A stretch of 51,378 nt of DNA from Ruminococcaceae bacterium UBA5413 (lineage in GTDB: Bacteria > Bacillota > Clostridia > Oscillospirales > Acutalibacteraceae). The notes beneath the pieces are model-generated. The model was given only the letters and a program-made list of their open reading frames with translations, had not been told where the DNA came from and ran no database searches. Positions within the stretch are counted from its first letter, which is position 1. Each line of letters opens with the position of its first letter. A program made the position numbers and the translations under genes. The DNA is taken from assembly GCA_002409585.1 (NCBI GenBank), contig DHNP01000039.1, positions 1 through 51,378 of the forward strand, given 5' to 3'. Positions 43,523 through 51,378 of this stretch are shown one piece after another.

Positions 43523-45172
43523 TTAACCAGCGGTACTGCCGCCGAAGAAAAGTTTTACGTCGCTGTCAGGTGTGCCTATACCGGCAATACCAAAGTTTTC
43601 CACAAGCACTTTAGTTACGTTAGGCGAAAGGAAAGCCGGAAGCGTCGGCCCAAGATGTATGTTTTTTATACCGAGGGAAAGCAGCGCAAGGAGGACTATG
43701 ACTGCTTTCTGCTCATACCACGCTATGTTGTAAACTATGGGCAGGCTGTTTATGTCGTCAAGACCGAAGATTTCCTTTAACTTAAGCGCTGTAAGTGCAA
43801 TGGAATATGAGTCGTTGCACTGGCCGGCGTCCAACACGCGCGGGATTCCGTTTATCTCGCCGAGGTTTAGTTTATTATACCTGTACTTCGCGCAGCCGGC
43901 CGTAAGTATGACTGTGTCTTTAGGCATGGCCTTTGCAAAATCAGTGTAATAGCTGCGGGACTTCGCGCGCCCGTCGCAGCCGGCCATGACTACGAATTTT
44001 TTTATTGCGCCGGATTTTACGGCGGCGGTTATTTTATCCGCAAGCGCAAATACCTGGCTGTGCGCGAAACCGCCTGTTATCTCGCCGTGCTCTATTTCTT
44101 TCGGCGGTGTGCAGTGCTGTGCCTGCCCGATTATTTCCGAAAAATCTTTTTCTCCGTTTTCTTTACTGTTTATATGCCTGCAGCCGGGGTAATCCGCGGC
44201 TCCTGTAGTGTAAAGCCTGCCCTTGTAGCTGTCTTTCGGTGGGACTATGCAGTTTGTCGTCATAAGGACAGGCCCGTTGAAGCTTTCAAACTCATCATTT
44301 TGCTTCCACCATGCGTTGCCGTAGTTGCCGATAAAATTAGGATATTTTTTAAATGCCGGATAATAATGCGCCGGCAGCATTTCAGAGTGGGTGTACACGT
44401 CGACTCCGGTTCCCTGTGTCTGCTTTAAAAGCATTTCAAGGTCGCGAAGGTCATGGCCTGAAACGAGTATGCCCGGCCTTGTACCCGCGCCGATATTTAC
44501 CTTTGTCATTTCCGGGCTGCCGTACGCGTCGGTGTTTGCCTTATCGAGCAGCGCCATGCCCTTGACGCCGTATTTTCCTGTTTCGATGGCAAGGCTTACG
44601 AGGTTGTCTGCCGTAAGTGAGTCGTCCAGTGTCTTTGCGAGTGCGCTTTGTATGAAAGCATCCACGCTGCCGTCGTCATGCAGCAGGACATTTGCGTGCC
44701 TGCTGTAGGCGGAGAGGCCTTTAAGGCCGTATGTTATCAGTTCGCGCAGGCTGCGTATGTCTTCGTCTTTCGTTGAGAGTACGCCAGCTTCTGCGGCTTT
44801 TGCTTCAAAGCCGCAGCGGCTGCCGTTCCACAAAGCGGCCGAGGGGAGATGCGTCTTGTCATCCACCTGCCTCAAAAGTTCCTCTTTTTTTAAGAGCGTG
44901 CGTGTGATGAGGCTTGCTATTGCTTCTTTATCGAAGTTAGCATTTGTAATAGTCGTAAAAAGGTTAAGCGTTACCATGTGGTTTACTTCCTGCGGGACGT
45001 CTTTACCCTCTGCGCGCAGCTTTTCAGTTACAGCCGAAATACCCTTTGTCACATACACAAGCAGGTCCTGCATGGCCGCGACGTCCGGCTTTTTACCGCA
45101 GACACCCGACACGGTGCAGGCTTTGCAGCCGGCGGTTTCCTGGCACTGGCGGCAAAACATTTTATTTTCCAT
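43523..45172 (-). CDS. hcp: Hybrid-cluster protein (hydroxylamine reductase)
   Basis: This 549-residue protein has the N-terminal cysteine cluster C-x2-C-x7-C-x5-C (CRQCQETAGCKACTVSGVC; the cluster Cys and extra ones are present) and the hybrid-cluster ligands in the C-terminal half (for example CIVPPKDSYK, TAGCAKYR and AGQCNDSY). Hcp reduces hydroxylamine and acts as a nitric-oxide reductase in anaerobes. The regulator gene next to it and a promoter palindrome suggest control by a Crp/Fnr-family sensor. It has an AGGAGG site before its ATG. Confidence 0.95.
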   Translation of the reverse strand: MENKMFCRQCQETAGCKACTVSGVCGKKPDVAAMQDLLVYVTKGISAVTEKLRAEGKDVPQEVNHMVTLNLFTTITNANFDKEAIASLITRTLLKKEELLRQVDDKTHLPSAALWNGSRCGFEAKAAEAGVLSTKDEDIRSLRELITYGLKGLSAYSRHANVLLHDDGSVDAFIQSALAKTLDDSLTADNLVSLAIETGKYGVKGMALLDKANTDAYGSPEMTKVNIGAGTRPGILVSGHDLRDLEMLLKQTQGTGVDVYTHSEMLPAHYYPAFKKYPNFIGNYGNAWWKQNDEFESFNGPVLMTTNCIVPPKDSYKGRLYTTGAADYPGCRHINSKENGEKDFSEIIGQAQHCTPPKEIEHGEITGGFAHSQVFALADKITAAVKSGAIKKFVVMAGCDGRAKSRSYYTDFAKAMPKDTVILTAGCAKYRYNKLNLGEINGIPRVLDAGQCNDSYSIALTALKLKEIFGLDDINSLPIVYNIAWYEQKAVIVLLALLSLGIKNIHLGPTLPAFLSPNVTKVLVENFGIAGIGTPDSDVKLFFGGSTAG

Positions 45173-45218
45173 TACGGATTCCTCCTTTGTCTTTCTGCAA
45201 ACGTCTTTTTATGTATAT

Positions 45219-45260
45219 ATAATAACAGCGGAAAGGTAAAAAGTCCGTAACTTAGGTTAC
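45219..45260 (-). promoter_or_regulatory. hcp promoter with Crp/Fnr-type palindrome at -41.5
   Basis: On the minus strand a -10 TATTAT (45,224-45,219) lies downstream of the perfect palindrome GTAAC-N4-GTTAC (45,260-45,247). If -12 is 45,224, the palindrome is centred at -41.5, the standard class II activator position, and it would replace a poor -35. The HcpR regulators of Clostridia are reported to use similar inverted repeats, from memory. Confidence 0.62.
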
Positions 45261-45309
45261 ACAACAGGATTTTTATTATTTTATAAGGCAGACTGGGAAA
45301 GCGGGCGCG

Positions 45310-45981
45310 TTAGAAAATTCCGCGCAGCTTTTCCTTTTCTATAATAATATTTTTCCCGCTGATTTTGATAAGCCCGTCTTTCTGCATTCTCATAAGCTCC
45401 CTTGAAACTGACGGCCTGGCGGCGTTGAGGTAATCGGCAAGTTTTTCACGGTTTATGCCTTTAGCTGTCAGTTCTCCGCGGGGCACGCTGTTTAAAAGCG
45501 CCATTGCAATTTTTTGGCGCAGCGTAGCGCATGAAAGAACCTGAAGATGCCTGTTAAGGGAGTATGCTTTATGCGCAAGGAGCGAGAGCATATTGGAAAT
45601 AAGCTTTGCGTGCCGGCGGCAGTTTTGCCCGCAGGTGTGGTATAAAAAGCTTTTAGGTATGTTAAGTACCTTGGAGTCAGCCGAAGCCTGGGCGTATTGC
45701 CCGTATGTTTTGCCGTTGAGGAAGACGAACACCTCGCCGAACAGTTCCCCGGGCTTGTCAAAAGCCGCGACAATGCTGCGCCGCCCGTCGCTCGAGTCAC
45801 TCCCCACTACAACGGAGCCTTCAAGGAGCACCGTAAGCCTGTCGGGGGTATCTGTTTGCAGGAAAACCATCTCGCCTTTTTTGTATGAAGTTATTTTTGC
45901 TTTGCCGCAATTAAGGCAGCCTTTTATTTCATCTTCGTCCATGCCGCTGAAAAGTTCGCTTTGCCTTAGCATCTCATACAT
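45310..45981 (-). CDS. Crp/Fnr-family transcriptional regulator (HcpR-like)
   Basis: This 223-residue protein has an N-terminal cyclic-nucleotide-binding-type domain and a C-terminal winged helix (KLADYLNAARPSVSRELMRM). It lies 137 nt upstream of hcp on the same strand. HcpR proteins bind heme and sense NO or redox changes, then activate hcp. There is no Fnr-like four-cysteine N-terminal cluster. I place the start at ATG 45,981 with GGAGGAT ahead; the longer frame adds 26 residues without a site. Confidence 0.85.
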   Translation of the reverse strand: MYEMLRQSELFSGMDEDEIKGCLNCGKAKITSYKKGEMVFLQTDTPDRLTVLLEGSVVVGSDSSDGRRSIVAAFDKPGELFGEVFVFLNGKTYGQYAQASADSKVLNIPKSFLYHTCGQNCRRHAKLISNMLSLLAHKAYSLNRHLQVLSCATLRQKIAMALLNSVPRGELTAKGINREKLADYLNAARPSVSRELMRMQKDGLIKISGKNIIIEKEKLRGIF

Positions 45982-46150
45982 ATTGACATCCTCCGTATAT
46001 GCAATTTTAACATACGTGCAGGCAACTCTACCAGTTGGCAGTCGGTGCCGGAAAAGCATACATTGTATGTACCGCGCTAAGCGTAATATTATGTAAAATG
46101 GAGTATGTAATAATATCTTTTCCGTTACTATTGAAATAATAATACAAAAG

Positions 46151-46182
46151 GCCCCGTTACAGCTTATGTACTGTAACAGGGC
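46151..46182 (-). terminator. Terminator of the GGDEF gene
   Basis: A 12-bp stem (46,151-46,162 with 46,171-46,182, one mismatch) is followed on the minus strand by TTTTG. It lies 19 nt after the GGDEF stop codon. Confidence 0.82.
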
Positions 46183-46200
46183 AAAAGAGAAGCCGCCCTT

Positions 46201-47097
46201 TCAGCACGCTTCCACACGCCTTTTGCCTTTGCTTTTCGCTTTGTAAAGTAATTTGTCTACGGCAGAAAAAAGGCTTTCCCTTGTAAACCTGCCGTCGGCG
46301 GCCGCGTACACGGCACCGGCGCTGAACGTAACAGGCATGGGCAGTTTACCGGCAAAAGAACTGTAAAGCTCGTCCTGGATCCTTTTTATTATTTTGACGG
46401 ACTGGGCAGTCCCGGCGCCGATAAAAATAAATACAAATTCCTCTCCGCCGAACCTGGCGAAAATATCGGCCGAACGTATATTTTTACGCGCTATATCCGA
46501 AAATGTTTCAAGGACTTTATCGCCTGCGAGGTGGCCGCACGTATCGTTAATATTTTTAAAGTTGTCAAAGTCAACCATGCATATGGTAAACGGCTTTCTG
46601 CCTTTATCCTTAAGCATTGCATCGGTATAATCCATAAGCGCGCGTTTGTTGAGCGCTTTGGTGTGCTGGTCAAGCTCAAGCTTAGCGAGCAGTGACTTTT
46701 CGCTGAGCTTCTGCTCGGTTATATCGGAAAAAAACAAAGCCGCGTAACTTGCGTCACCGTATTTTAATGGTATGCCGTTTATTTTAAACCATTTTCCGCC
46801 GGCTGTTTCCATTACAAAGCTTTTGCAGACGATGTTTTCACTCAGGCTGCATTTTATTATCTTTTTAAGTCCGCATTTTACGCACTTATGTGTTTCCGGT
46901 GTGCAGCCGAGTACCTTACAGACTGACATGCCGTCTATACCTTCCTTCCATTCGGGAAAGTACCCGCACATGCACTTGTTTGACGACAGTATATTCATAC
47001 TGCTGTCTACGAGAACGGCGCCTACGGGCAGGTCTTTATACATTGTATATAAGATGCCGATGTCGTCAGCCATTGCTTTTTCCGGTGCCGTTTCCAT
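46201..47097 (-). CDS. Diguanylate cyclase with cysteine-rich PAS domain
   Basis: This 298-residue protein makes c-di-GMP. The C-terminal GGDEF domain has the active signature GGEEF with the inhibitory I-site RSAD five residues upstream, so feedback control is kept. Residues about 20-130 are a PAS-type domain with seven or more Cys, among them C-x4-C and C-x2-C in CKVLGCTPETHKCVKCG. Similar Cys-rich PAS domains occur in anaerobes and may bind metal, heme or sense redox; this is inferred. The ATG follows AAGAAGGG. It is a separate transcription unit between the Crp/Fnr regulator and the ABC exporter. Confidence 0.92.
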   Translation of the reverse strand: METAPEKAMADDIGILYTMYKDLPVGAVLVDSSMNILSSNKCMCGYFPEWKEGIDGMSVCKVLGCTPETHKCVKCGLKKIIKCSLSENIVCKSFVMETAGGKWFKINGIPLKYGDASYAALFFSDITEQKLSEKSLLAKLELDQHTKALNKRALMDYTDAMLKDKGRKPFTICMVDFDNFKNINDTCGHLAGDKVLETFSDIARKNIRSADIFARFGGEEFVFIFIGAGTAQSVKIIKRIQDELYSSFAGKLPMPVTFSAGAVYAAADGRFTRESLFSAVDKLLYKAKSKGKRRVEAC

Positions 47098-47173
47098 AAC
47101 AACACTACCCTTCTTTTTTTACAGGCGGCAGGCGGGGGAGGTTTTCAGCAGGGCGCAGCCGCCAGCGCACTAA

Positions 47174-47518
47174 ACTAAAGTAAAAAATAAAAAAGCCGTA
47201 TACGAAAATTTCCATATACAACTATTTACTGCAGAGTGCACACAGGTATGCTCTGAGGAACCTGATGCAAAGCTAAAATGGCTGTACAACAAGGCCCTTA
47301 CGCGATATAATGATATCTGCAATGCGCTGAATATTCAGCTGTGTGTGGAGGGCAAGCTCCATATGCGAAGGGTAATGTGTCGGAAACACAATACCATTGC
47401 TTTGCACCTTTTATTGTGCTTTACAATATTTTATACAATATTATACAACTTTTTACGGTTATGTCAAGAAAATGTGAAATATTATGTCAGTTTTCACATG
47501 GAAATGTCTGAAATTTAA
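47174..47518 (+). pseudogene. Open frame without a start: possible gene remnant
   Basis: The frame is open for 114 codons from a stop at 47,171 to the TAA at 47,516. Its first half reads like ordinary protein, with a balanced mix around KLKWLYNKALTRYNDICNAL, whereas the second half is hydrophobic. No ATG, GTG or TTG is near the beginning. It may be the 3' part of a broken gene, or chance. The family is not recognised. Confidence 0.3.
47363..47518 (+). CDS. Possible 51-residue membrane peptide before the ABC exporter
   Basis: Within the same frame an ATG at 47,363 has GGAGGG (47,347-47,352) at a usable distance. The product has a basic N-terminus, one hydrophobic segment (about residues 12-31) and a polar tail. 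It could be an exported or leader peptide for the downstream ABC exporter, or just the end of a broken gene. The rest of the gap (47,519-47,679) has no gene; an inverted repeat lies at 47,472-47,499 (ATGTGAAA/TTTCACAT). Confidence 0.3.
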   Translation: MRRVMCRKHNTIALHLLLCFTIFYTILYNFLRLCQENVKYYVSFHMEMSEI

Positions 47519-47679
47519 GGATTTGCCTTTGCTCCCAAGTGATGGCATCGTTCCGGCCAGGCTTGACCGGCGCCTATGCTAGAGCTATTATGGCATTAGA
47601 CGCGCAAACGGCGTTAAGGCCTTTCCATTAAAGCAGAGGCTATGCGTTACGTAAAAAGCTCCAACCGAAAAACAATGGG

Positions 47680-49419
47680 GTGATAAAACTGTTCAAACTT
47701 ACGCCTTACTTGAAAAAATACAAAAAAGAATGCATTATAGGCCCTGTATTTAAATTTATGGAGGCAATATTGGAATTGCTTCTTCCTACTATTATGGCAA
47801 TGATTATAAATAACGGAGTGGCACGGCGCGACACGGGCTACGTACTGCGCCTTGGCGGGCTTATGGTTGTGCTGGCGCTGTTCGGCTACGGTTGCTCCGT
47901 TGTGTGCCAGTACTCGGCGGCGCGCGCGTCACAGGGCTTCGGCACAGACCTGCGCAACGCTTTTTTTGACCGTGTGCTGTCATTTTCATATTTACAGCTT
48001 GACAGGTTCGGCGCATCCACTCTTACAAACCGCATTACAAACGACATAAACCAGCTGCAGCAGCTGGTGGCGATGATGATACGCCTCCTTATACGCTGGC
48101 CGTTTATCTGTATAGGCTCGATTGTCATGTCATTTATGATGGACGCGCAGGTAGCGCTTATTATGCTCGTTTTTACTCCGGTGCTCGCGGTGATAATTTA
48201 TCTTGTATCCAAAACGGCGGCTCCGCTTTACCGCTCGTACCAAAAGAAACTCGACGGCCTTGTCTCAACCCTGCGGGAGCATCTTTCGGGTATACGCGTG
48301 ATACGCGCTTTTTCTAAAGAAAAGCAAGAGACAGGCCGCTTCAGCAGGGCGAACGACAGCCTGACTGACGACGGTCTTGCCATAGGGCGCATCTCATCTT
48401 TGTACAACCCGCTTACTTCGTTAGTGGTAAATGCGATGATTGTCGTGATACTGTGGGTGGGCGATATCCATATACGTGCGGGCAGGCTCGGCGAAGGGCA
48501 GATTATAGCGTTTATACAATATGCAAACCAGATACTTACATCTCTGCTTTTTATGTCAAATCTCGTTATACTTATAACTAAGTCAATGGCTTCGGCCGAG
48601 AGGATAAACGAGGTAATGGACACGGTGCCGGATATGCTAAGCCCGTCCGCTCCGGCAAGCCAAAGCATGTTTGCCCCTGCTATAGAGTTTCGCGATGTTT
48701 CGTTCGGCTACAGCAAAACCGGAGAGCTTGCGCTCGAAAATATAAATATAACTATAAATAAAGGAGAAACCGTAGGCATCATAGGGGGAACCGGCTCGGG
48801 CAAGTCAACTTTTGTAAACCTTATAGCGCGTTTTTATGACGCGACGTCAGGCAGCGTTTTGGTAAACGGCGTGCCGGTGAGCCAATATCCCATAACGCAG
48901 CTGCGTAAACAAATCGCAGTGGTGCCTCAGCGCGCGCTGCTTTTTACCGGAACGGTGGCGGAAAATATACGCTGGGGCAACACAGATGCGTCTATTGCCG
49001 ATGTAAAAAAAGCTGCGTCCATAGCGCAGGCCGATGAATTTATAGAACATCTGCCCGGGCAGTACGGCTTTAATGTGGAGCGCGGCGGCGCAAACCTTTC
49101 GGGAGGGCAGAGGCAAAGGCTCGCTATAGCGCGCGCCGTAGCTGCCGGACCTGAAATATTAATTTTGGACGATGCATCAAGCGCCCTTGACTTCCTTACG
49201 GATGCAAATCTTAGGCGGGCTGTACGCGAGAACAGCCGTGGCAAAACCGTGCTCTTTGTTTCACAAAGGGTGGGAACGGTAAAAAATGCGGACCGTATCA
49301 TCGTTTTTGAGGACGGGCGGATTGCGGGGACAGGCACCCACGCCGAGCTGTTCGGCAGCTGCGGCACATACAGGGAAATCTGCCTTTCACAGCTTTCAGA
49401 CGAGGAGGCGCGCAGATGA
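47680..49419 (+). CDS. Heterodimeric ABC exporter, degenerate-site subunit
   Basis: This 579-residue half-transporter has six membrane helices (about residues 1-300) and an ATPase with Walker A GGTGSGKST and intact LSGGQRQR. After Walker B the catalytic Glu is Asp (ILILDDASS), and the switch His is Gln (VSQRVG). These are marks of the non-hydrolysing site in heterodimers such as TM287/288 or LmrCD. The partner is encoded 4 nt overlapping downstream. The GTG start at 47,680 has no clear site; a CTG at 47,689 is possible. Substrate unknown; multidrug or peptide export is typical. Confidence 0.9.
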   Translation: MIKLFKLTPYLKKYKKECIIGPVFKFMEAILELLLPTIMAMIINNGVARRDTGYVLRLGGLMVVLALFGYGCSVVCQYSAARASQGFGTDLRNAFFDRVLSFSYLQLDRFGASTLTNRITNDINQLQQLVAMMIRLLIRWPFICIGSIVMSFMMDAQVALIMLVFTPVLAVIIYLVSKTAAPLYRSYQKKLDGLVSTLREHLSGIRVIRAFSKEKQETGRFSRANDSLTDDGLAIGRISSLYNPLTSLVVNAMIVVILWVGDIHIRAGRLGEGQIIAFIQYANQILTSLLFMSNLVILITKSMASAERINEVMDTVPDMLSPSAPASQSMFAPAIEFRDVSFGYSKTGELALENINITINKGETVGIIGGTGSGKSTFVNLIARFYDATSGSVLVNGVPVSQYPITQLRKQIAVVPQRALLFTGTVAENIRWGNTDASIADVKKAASIAQADEFIEHLPGQYGFNVERGGANLSGGQRQRLAIARAVAAGPEILILDDASSALDFLTDANLRRAVRENSRGKTVLFVSQRVGTVKNADRIIVFEDGRIAGTGTHAELFGSCGTYREICLSQLSDEEARR

Positions 49420-51152
49420 AACAGACTGTTTTAAGGTTACTTAAATATGTAGGGCAGTATAAAAAACTTATCGCTTTTTCCGTTGTAAGCGCTTTAATAA
49501 GCGTAGTATGCACGCTTTACGCGCCGCTTATCATAGGCGGCACGATTGATAAGATGGTTGCCTCGAAAGCCGGCGCAGGGCAGTATATAGGCAGGTCGCT
49601 GCTTTTGCTTTCGTGTGTTTACATGTGCGGGAGCCTGTTTTTGTGGCTGCTGAACTATCTCACGAACCGTATATCTTACTTTACCGTCAATAACCTGCGC
49701 AAAGCCATGTTTGACAAGCTTTCAGCCCTGCCGCTGAGTTTTTACGACAAAAACGCGCGCGGCGACATTGCGAGCCGTTTTGTAAATGACGTCGATACTG
49801 TTTCTGACGGGCTTTTACAGGGGTTTATGACACTCTTACAGGGGATATTTACCATTATAGGCTCCATAGCTTTTATGCTTTCGCTAAGCCCCGCTATGAC
49901 ACTCATAGTAGCCCTTTCAGCCCCGGCGTCATTTTTTGCCGCGAGGTTTATTACGACAAGGTCCCAAAAGCTTTTCCGCAGCCAGGCAAAATATCTCGGC
50001 GCGATTAACGGTTACGCGGAAGAAATGATAGAGGGGCAGAAGATTGTAAAGTCTTTCCGCTACGAGTCTACGGCAAAACAGAAGTTTAGTGAAATTAACT
50101 CAAAGCTGTATGATGCAGGCGTTAAGTCACAGTTTATCTCATCGCTTTCGAACCCGTCTACACGTGTTGTAAACAACATCGCATACGCCGTGGTGGGCGT
50201 GTGCGGGAGCATAGCAACCATACACAATATGCTTACCGCCGGCGACATCTCAAGCTTTCTTATTTATGCGGTTGTTTTTTCAAAACCGTTCAACGATATT
50301 ACTAACGTATTGACGCAGATGCAGGCTGCGGCGGCTTCGGCACAGCGCGTGTTCGAGCTCCTTGATATGAGTCCCGAGACACCTGACGGCAGCGCCGCGG
50401 AAACAGTTAAAAGCTGCAGCGGCCATGTTGAATTTGACGACGTCTCATTTTCTTACACACCCGGACGGAAACTGATAGAGCACTTTACGCTTGACATAAA
50501 ACCGGGGAGCAGCATAGCCATAGTCGGCAGGACAGGCGCGGGGAAAACGACACTTGTAAACCTGCTTATGAGGTTTTACGATGTTGACGGCGGCCGCATA
50601 CTGGTAGACGGCGCTGATATCCGCAGCCTTAAACGCGACAGCCTCCGTGCGCAGTTTGGCATGGTGCTTCAGGATACCTGGCTCTTTAACGGCAGCATAC
50701 GGGACAACATCGCCTACGCAAAGCCGGACGCTTCAATGGATGAAATTACCGCGGCGGCCAAAGAAGCGGACGCTGACGGCTTTATACGCAGGCTTGAAAA
50801 CGGGTACGATACAAAAATAACCGCTGACGGCGACAGCATTTCGGAAGGGCAGAAGCAGCTGCTGACTATTGCGCGTGTTATGCTGGCAAACCCGCCAATG
50901 CTTATCCTGGACGAGGCGACGAGCAGCATTGACGCATATACGGAAATGAAGATACAGCGTGCTTTTGACAGGCTGACGGCCGGACGCACCAGCTTTATGA
51001 TTGCGCACAGGCTTTCTACGGTGCGCAATGCGGACCTGATTATAGTTATGGACAAGGGGCACATAGTTGAAAGCGGAAGCCACACTGAACTGCTGGGGAA
51101 AGGCGGCTATTACGCCAAACTTTACAGCAGCCAGTTTTCACACGCGGATTAA
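49416..51152 (+). CDS. Heterodimeric ABC exporter, active-site subunit
   Basis: This 578-residue protein has six membrane helices plus an ATPase with Walker A GRTGAGKTT, the catalytic Glu in LILDEATSS and the His in IAHRLST. The signature loop is altered to SEGQK instead of LSGGQ. Together with the upstream subunit (which supplies LSGGQ but lacks Glu and His) this gives one complete and one degenerate ATP site. The ATG overlaps the upstream stop. A strong terminator follows. Confidence 0.92.
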   Translation: MKQTVLRLLKYVGQYKKLIAFSVVSALISVVCTLYAPLIIGGTIDKMVASKAGAGQYIGRSLLLLSCVYMCGSLFLWLLNYLTNRISYFTVNNLRKAMFDKLSALPLSFYDKNARGDIASRFVNDVDTVSDGLLQGFMTLLQGIFTIIGSIAFMLSLSPAMTLIVALSAPASFFAARFITTRSQKLFRSQAKYLGAINGYAEEMIEGQKIVKSFRYESTAKQKFSEINSKLYDAGVKSQFISSLSNPSTRVVNNIAYAVVGVCGSIATIHNMLTAGDISSFLIYAVVFSKPFNDITNVLTQMQAAAASAQRVFELLDMSPETPDGSAAETVKSCSGHVEFDDVSFSYTPGRKLIEHFTLDIKPGSSIAIVGRTGAGKTTLVNLLMRFYDVDGGRILVDGADIRSLKRDSLRAQFGMVLQDTWLFNGSIRDNIAYAKPDASMDEITAAAKEADADGFIRRLENGYDTKITADGDSISEGQKQLLTIARVMLANPPMLILDEATSSIDAYTEMKIQRAFDRLTAGRTSFMIAHRLSTVRNADLIIVMDKGHIVESGSHTELLGKGGYYAKLYSSQFSHAD

Positions 51153-51164
51153 TCCTGCGCGTAA

Positions 51165-51211
51165 AAAACCCGCACTCGACAGCCGTTTACAGGCTGCAGA
51201 GTGCGGGTTTT
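51165..51211. terminator. Bidirectional terminator between ABC operon and tRNA-Val
   Basis: A 13-bp stem AAAACCCGCACTC (51,165-51,177) with 51,199-51,211 and a nested AGCC/GGCT hairpin. T-runs follow on both strands. It ends the ABC operon and, on the minus strand, the tRNA transcript whose 3' end is 5 nt away. Confidence 0.88.
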
Positions 51212-51215
51212 GCTT

Positions 51216-51292
51216 TGGTGGACACATCGGGGCTCGAACCCAAGACCTCTCGCGTGTGAGGCGAGCGCTCTAACCAGCTGAGCTATGCGTCC
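51216..51292 (-). tRNA. tRNA-Val (anticodon CAC)
   Basis: The 77-nt cloverleaf, read on the minus strand, starts GGACGCA and ends TGTGTCC-A-CCA, so the CCA is encoded. The acceptor stem is complete (one G-U). The anticodon stem is CTCGC/GCGAG with the loop CTCACAC, which gives anticodon CAC, read by GUG. The T-stem TTGGG/CCCGA with TTCGAGC loop is canonical. Confidence 0.96.
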
Positions 51293-51298
51293 TTAAAA

Positions 51299-51324
51299 AA
51301 AATTTGCGCAGACGCGCAAATTTT
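51299..51324 (-). terminator. Terminator between the two tRNA genes
   Basis: An 11-bp stem (51,299-51,309 with 51,314-51,324) with a 4-nt loop is followed, on the minus strand, by an eight-base T-run (A-run 51,295-51,302). It would stop transcription from tRNA-Glu before tRNA-Val. Confidence 0.8.
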
Positions 51325-51330
51325 CTAAAC

Positions 51331-51378
51331 TGGTGACCCGTACGCGATTTGAACGCGTGTTACCGCCGTGAAAGGGCG
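51331..51378 (-). tRNA. tRNA-Glu (anticodon TTC), cut by the window edge
   Basis: Read on the minus strand this is the 3' part: anticodon loop CTTTCAC (anticodon TTC, Glu), the 3' anticodon stem GGCGG, the T-arm ACGCG-TTCAAAT-CGCGT, and the 3' end GGGTCACCA. The sequence agrees with the common Firmicutes tRNA-Glu. The 5' part is beyond base 51,378. Confidence 0.92.

Overview
The window looks like a chromosomal segment of a Gram-positive anaerobe of the Clostridia, possibly Oscillospirales. The evidence is a Trp-type T-box leader on a complete trp operon, AddAB instead of RecBCD, a hybrid-cluster protein beside a Crp/Fnr regulator, a lysine 2,3-aminomutase, strong AGGAGG ribosome sites and CCA-encoded tRNA genes. 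The genus cannot be named from this sequence alone.

Bases 1 to about 12,650 are the right end of a prophage with a contractile-type tail module. In order it has a tail-assembly chaperone with a -1 frameshift site, an opposite-strand membrane-protein gene with its own promoter and terminator, a tape measure gene, baseplate and hub genes (D-, spike-, W-, J- and I-like), three small genes, and then a complete diversity-generating retroelement (DGR). The DGR consists of an Avd-like gene, a 93-nt template repeat (TR), a DGR-class reverse transcriptase, and a 619-residue receptor-binding protein carrying the variable repeat (VR). TR and VR differ at 12 of 93 positions, and all 12 are adenines in TR. 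Unusually, the VR is internal to the target gene and is followed by three Ig-like repeats. The prophage appears to end inside a potD-like gene, whose 3' part survives at 12,653-13,198.

From 13,253 to 24,001 lies a polyamine and nitrogen block: a PII protein, PotABCD polyamine importer, an aldehyde dehydrogenase, putrescine aminotransferase, GABA-type aminotransferase, a small zinc-ribbon peptide and aspartase. Together these would import putrescine or spermidine, convert putrescine through 4-aminobutyraldehyde and GABA towards succinate semialdehyde, and release ammonia from aspartate. From 24,127 to 31,034 is trpE-GD-C-F-B-A behind a consensus promoter, a palindrome shared with the aspartase leader, and a T-box with a UGG specifier.

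The right part holds a leucine-rich-repeat lipoprotein, a PEBP-family protein and addA/addB on the minus strand. Next come an ATP-grasp ligase and lysine 2,3-aminomutase pair on the plus strand. Then, on the minus strand, are hcp and a Crp/Fnr regulator with a palindrome placed at about -41.5 of the hcp promoter, and a GGDEF protein. The window ends with a heterodimeric ABC exporter on the plus strand, tRNA-Val(CAC), and a tRNA-Glu(UUC) cut by the window edge. The most notable items are the DGR architecture, the apparent prophage interruption of potD, the opposite-strand cargo gene, and several genes whose best-placed start codon appears to be AUA.
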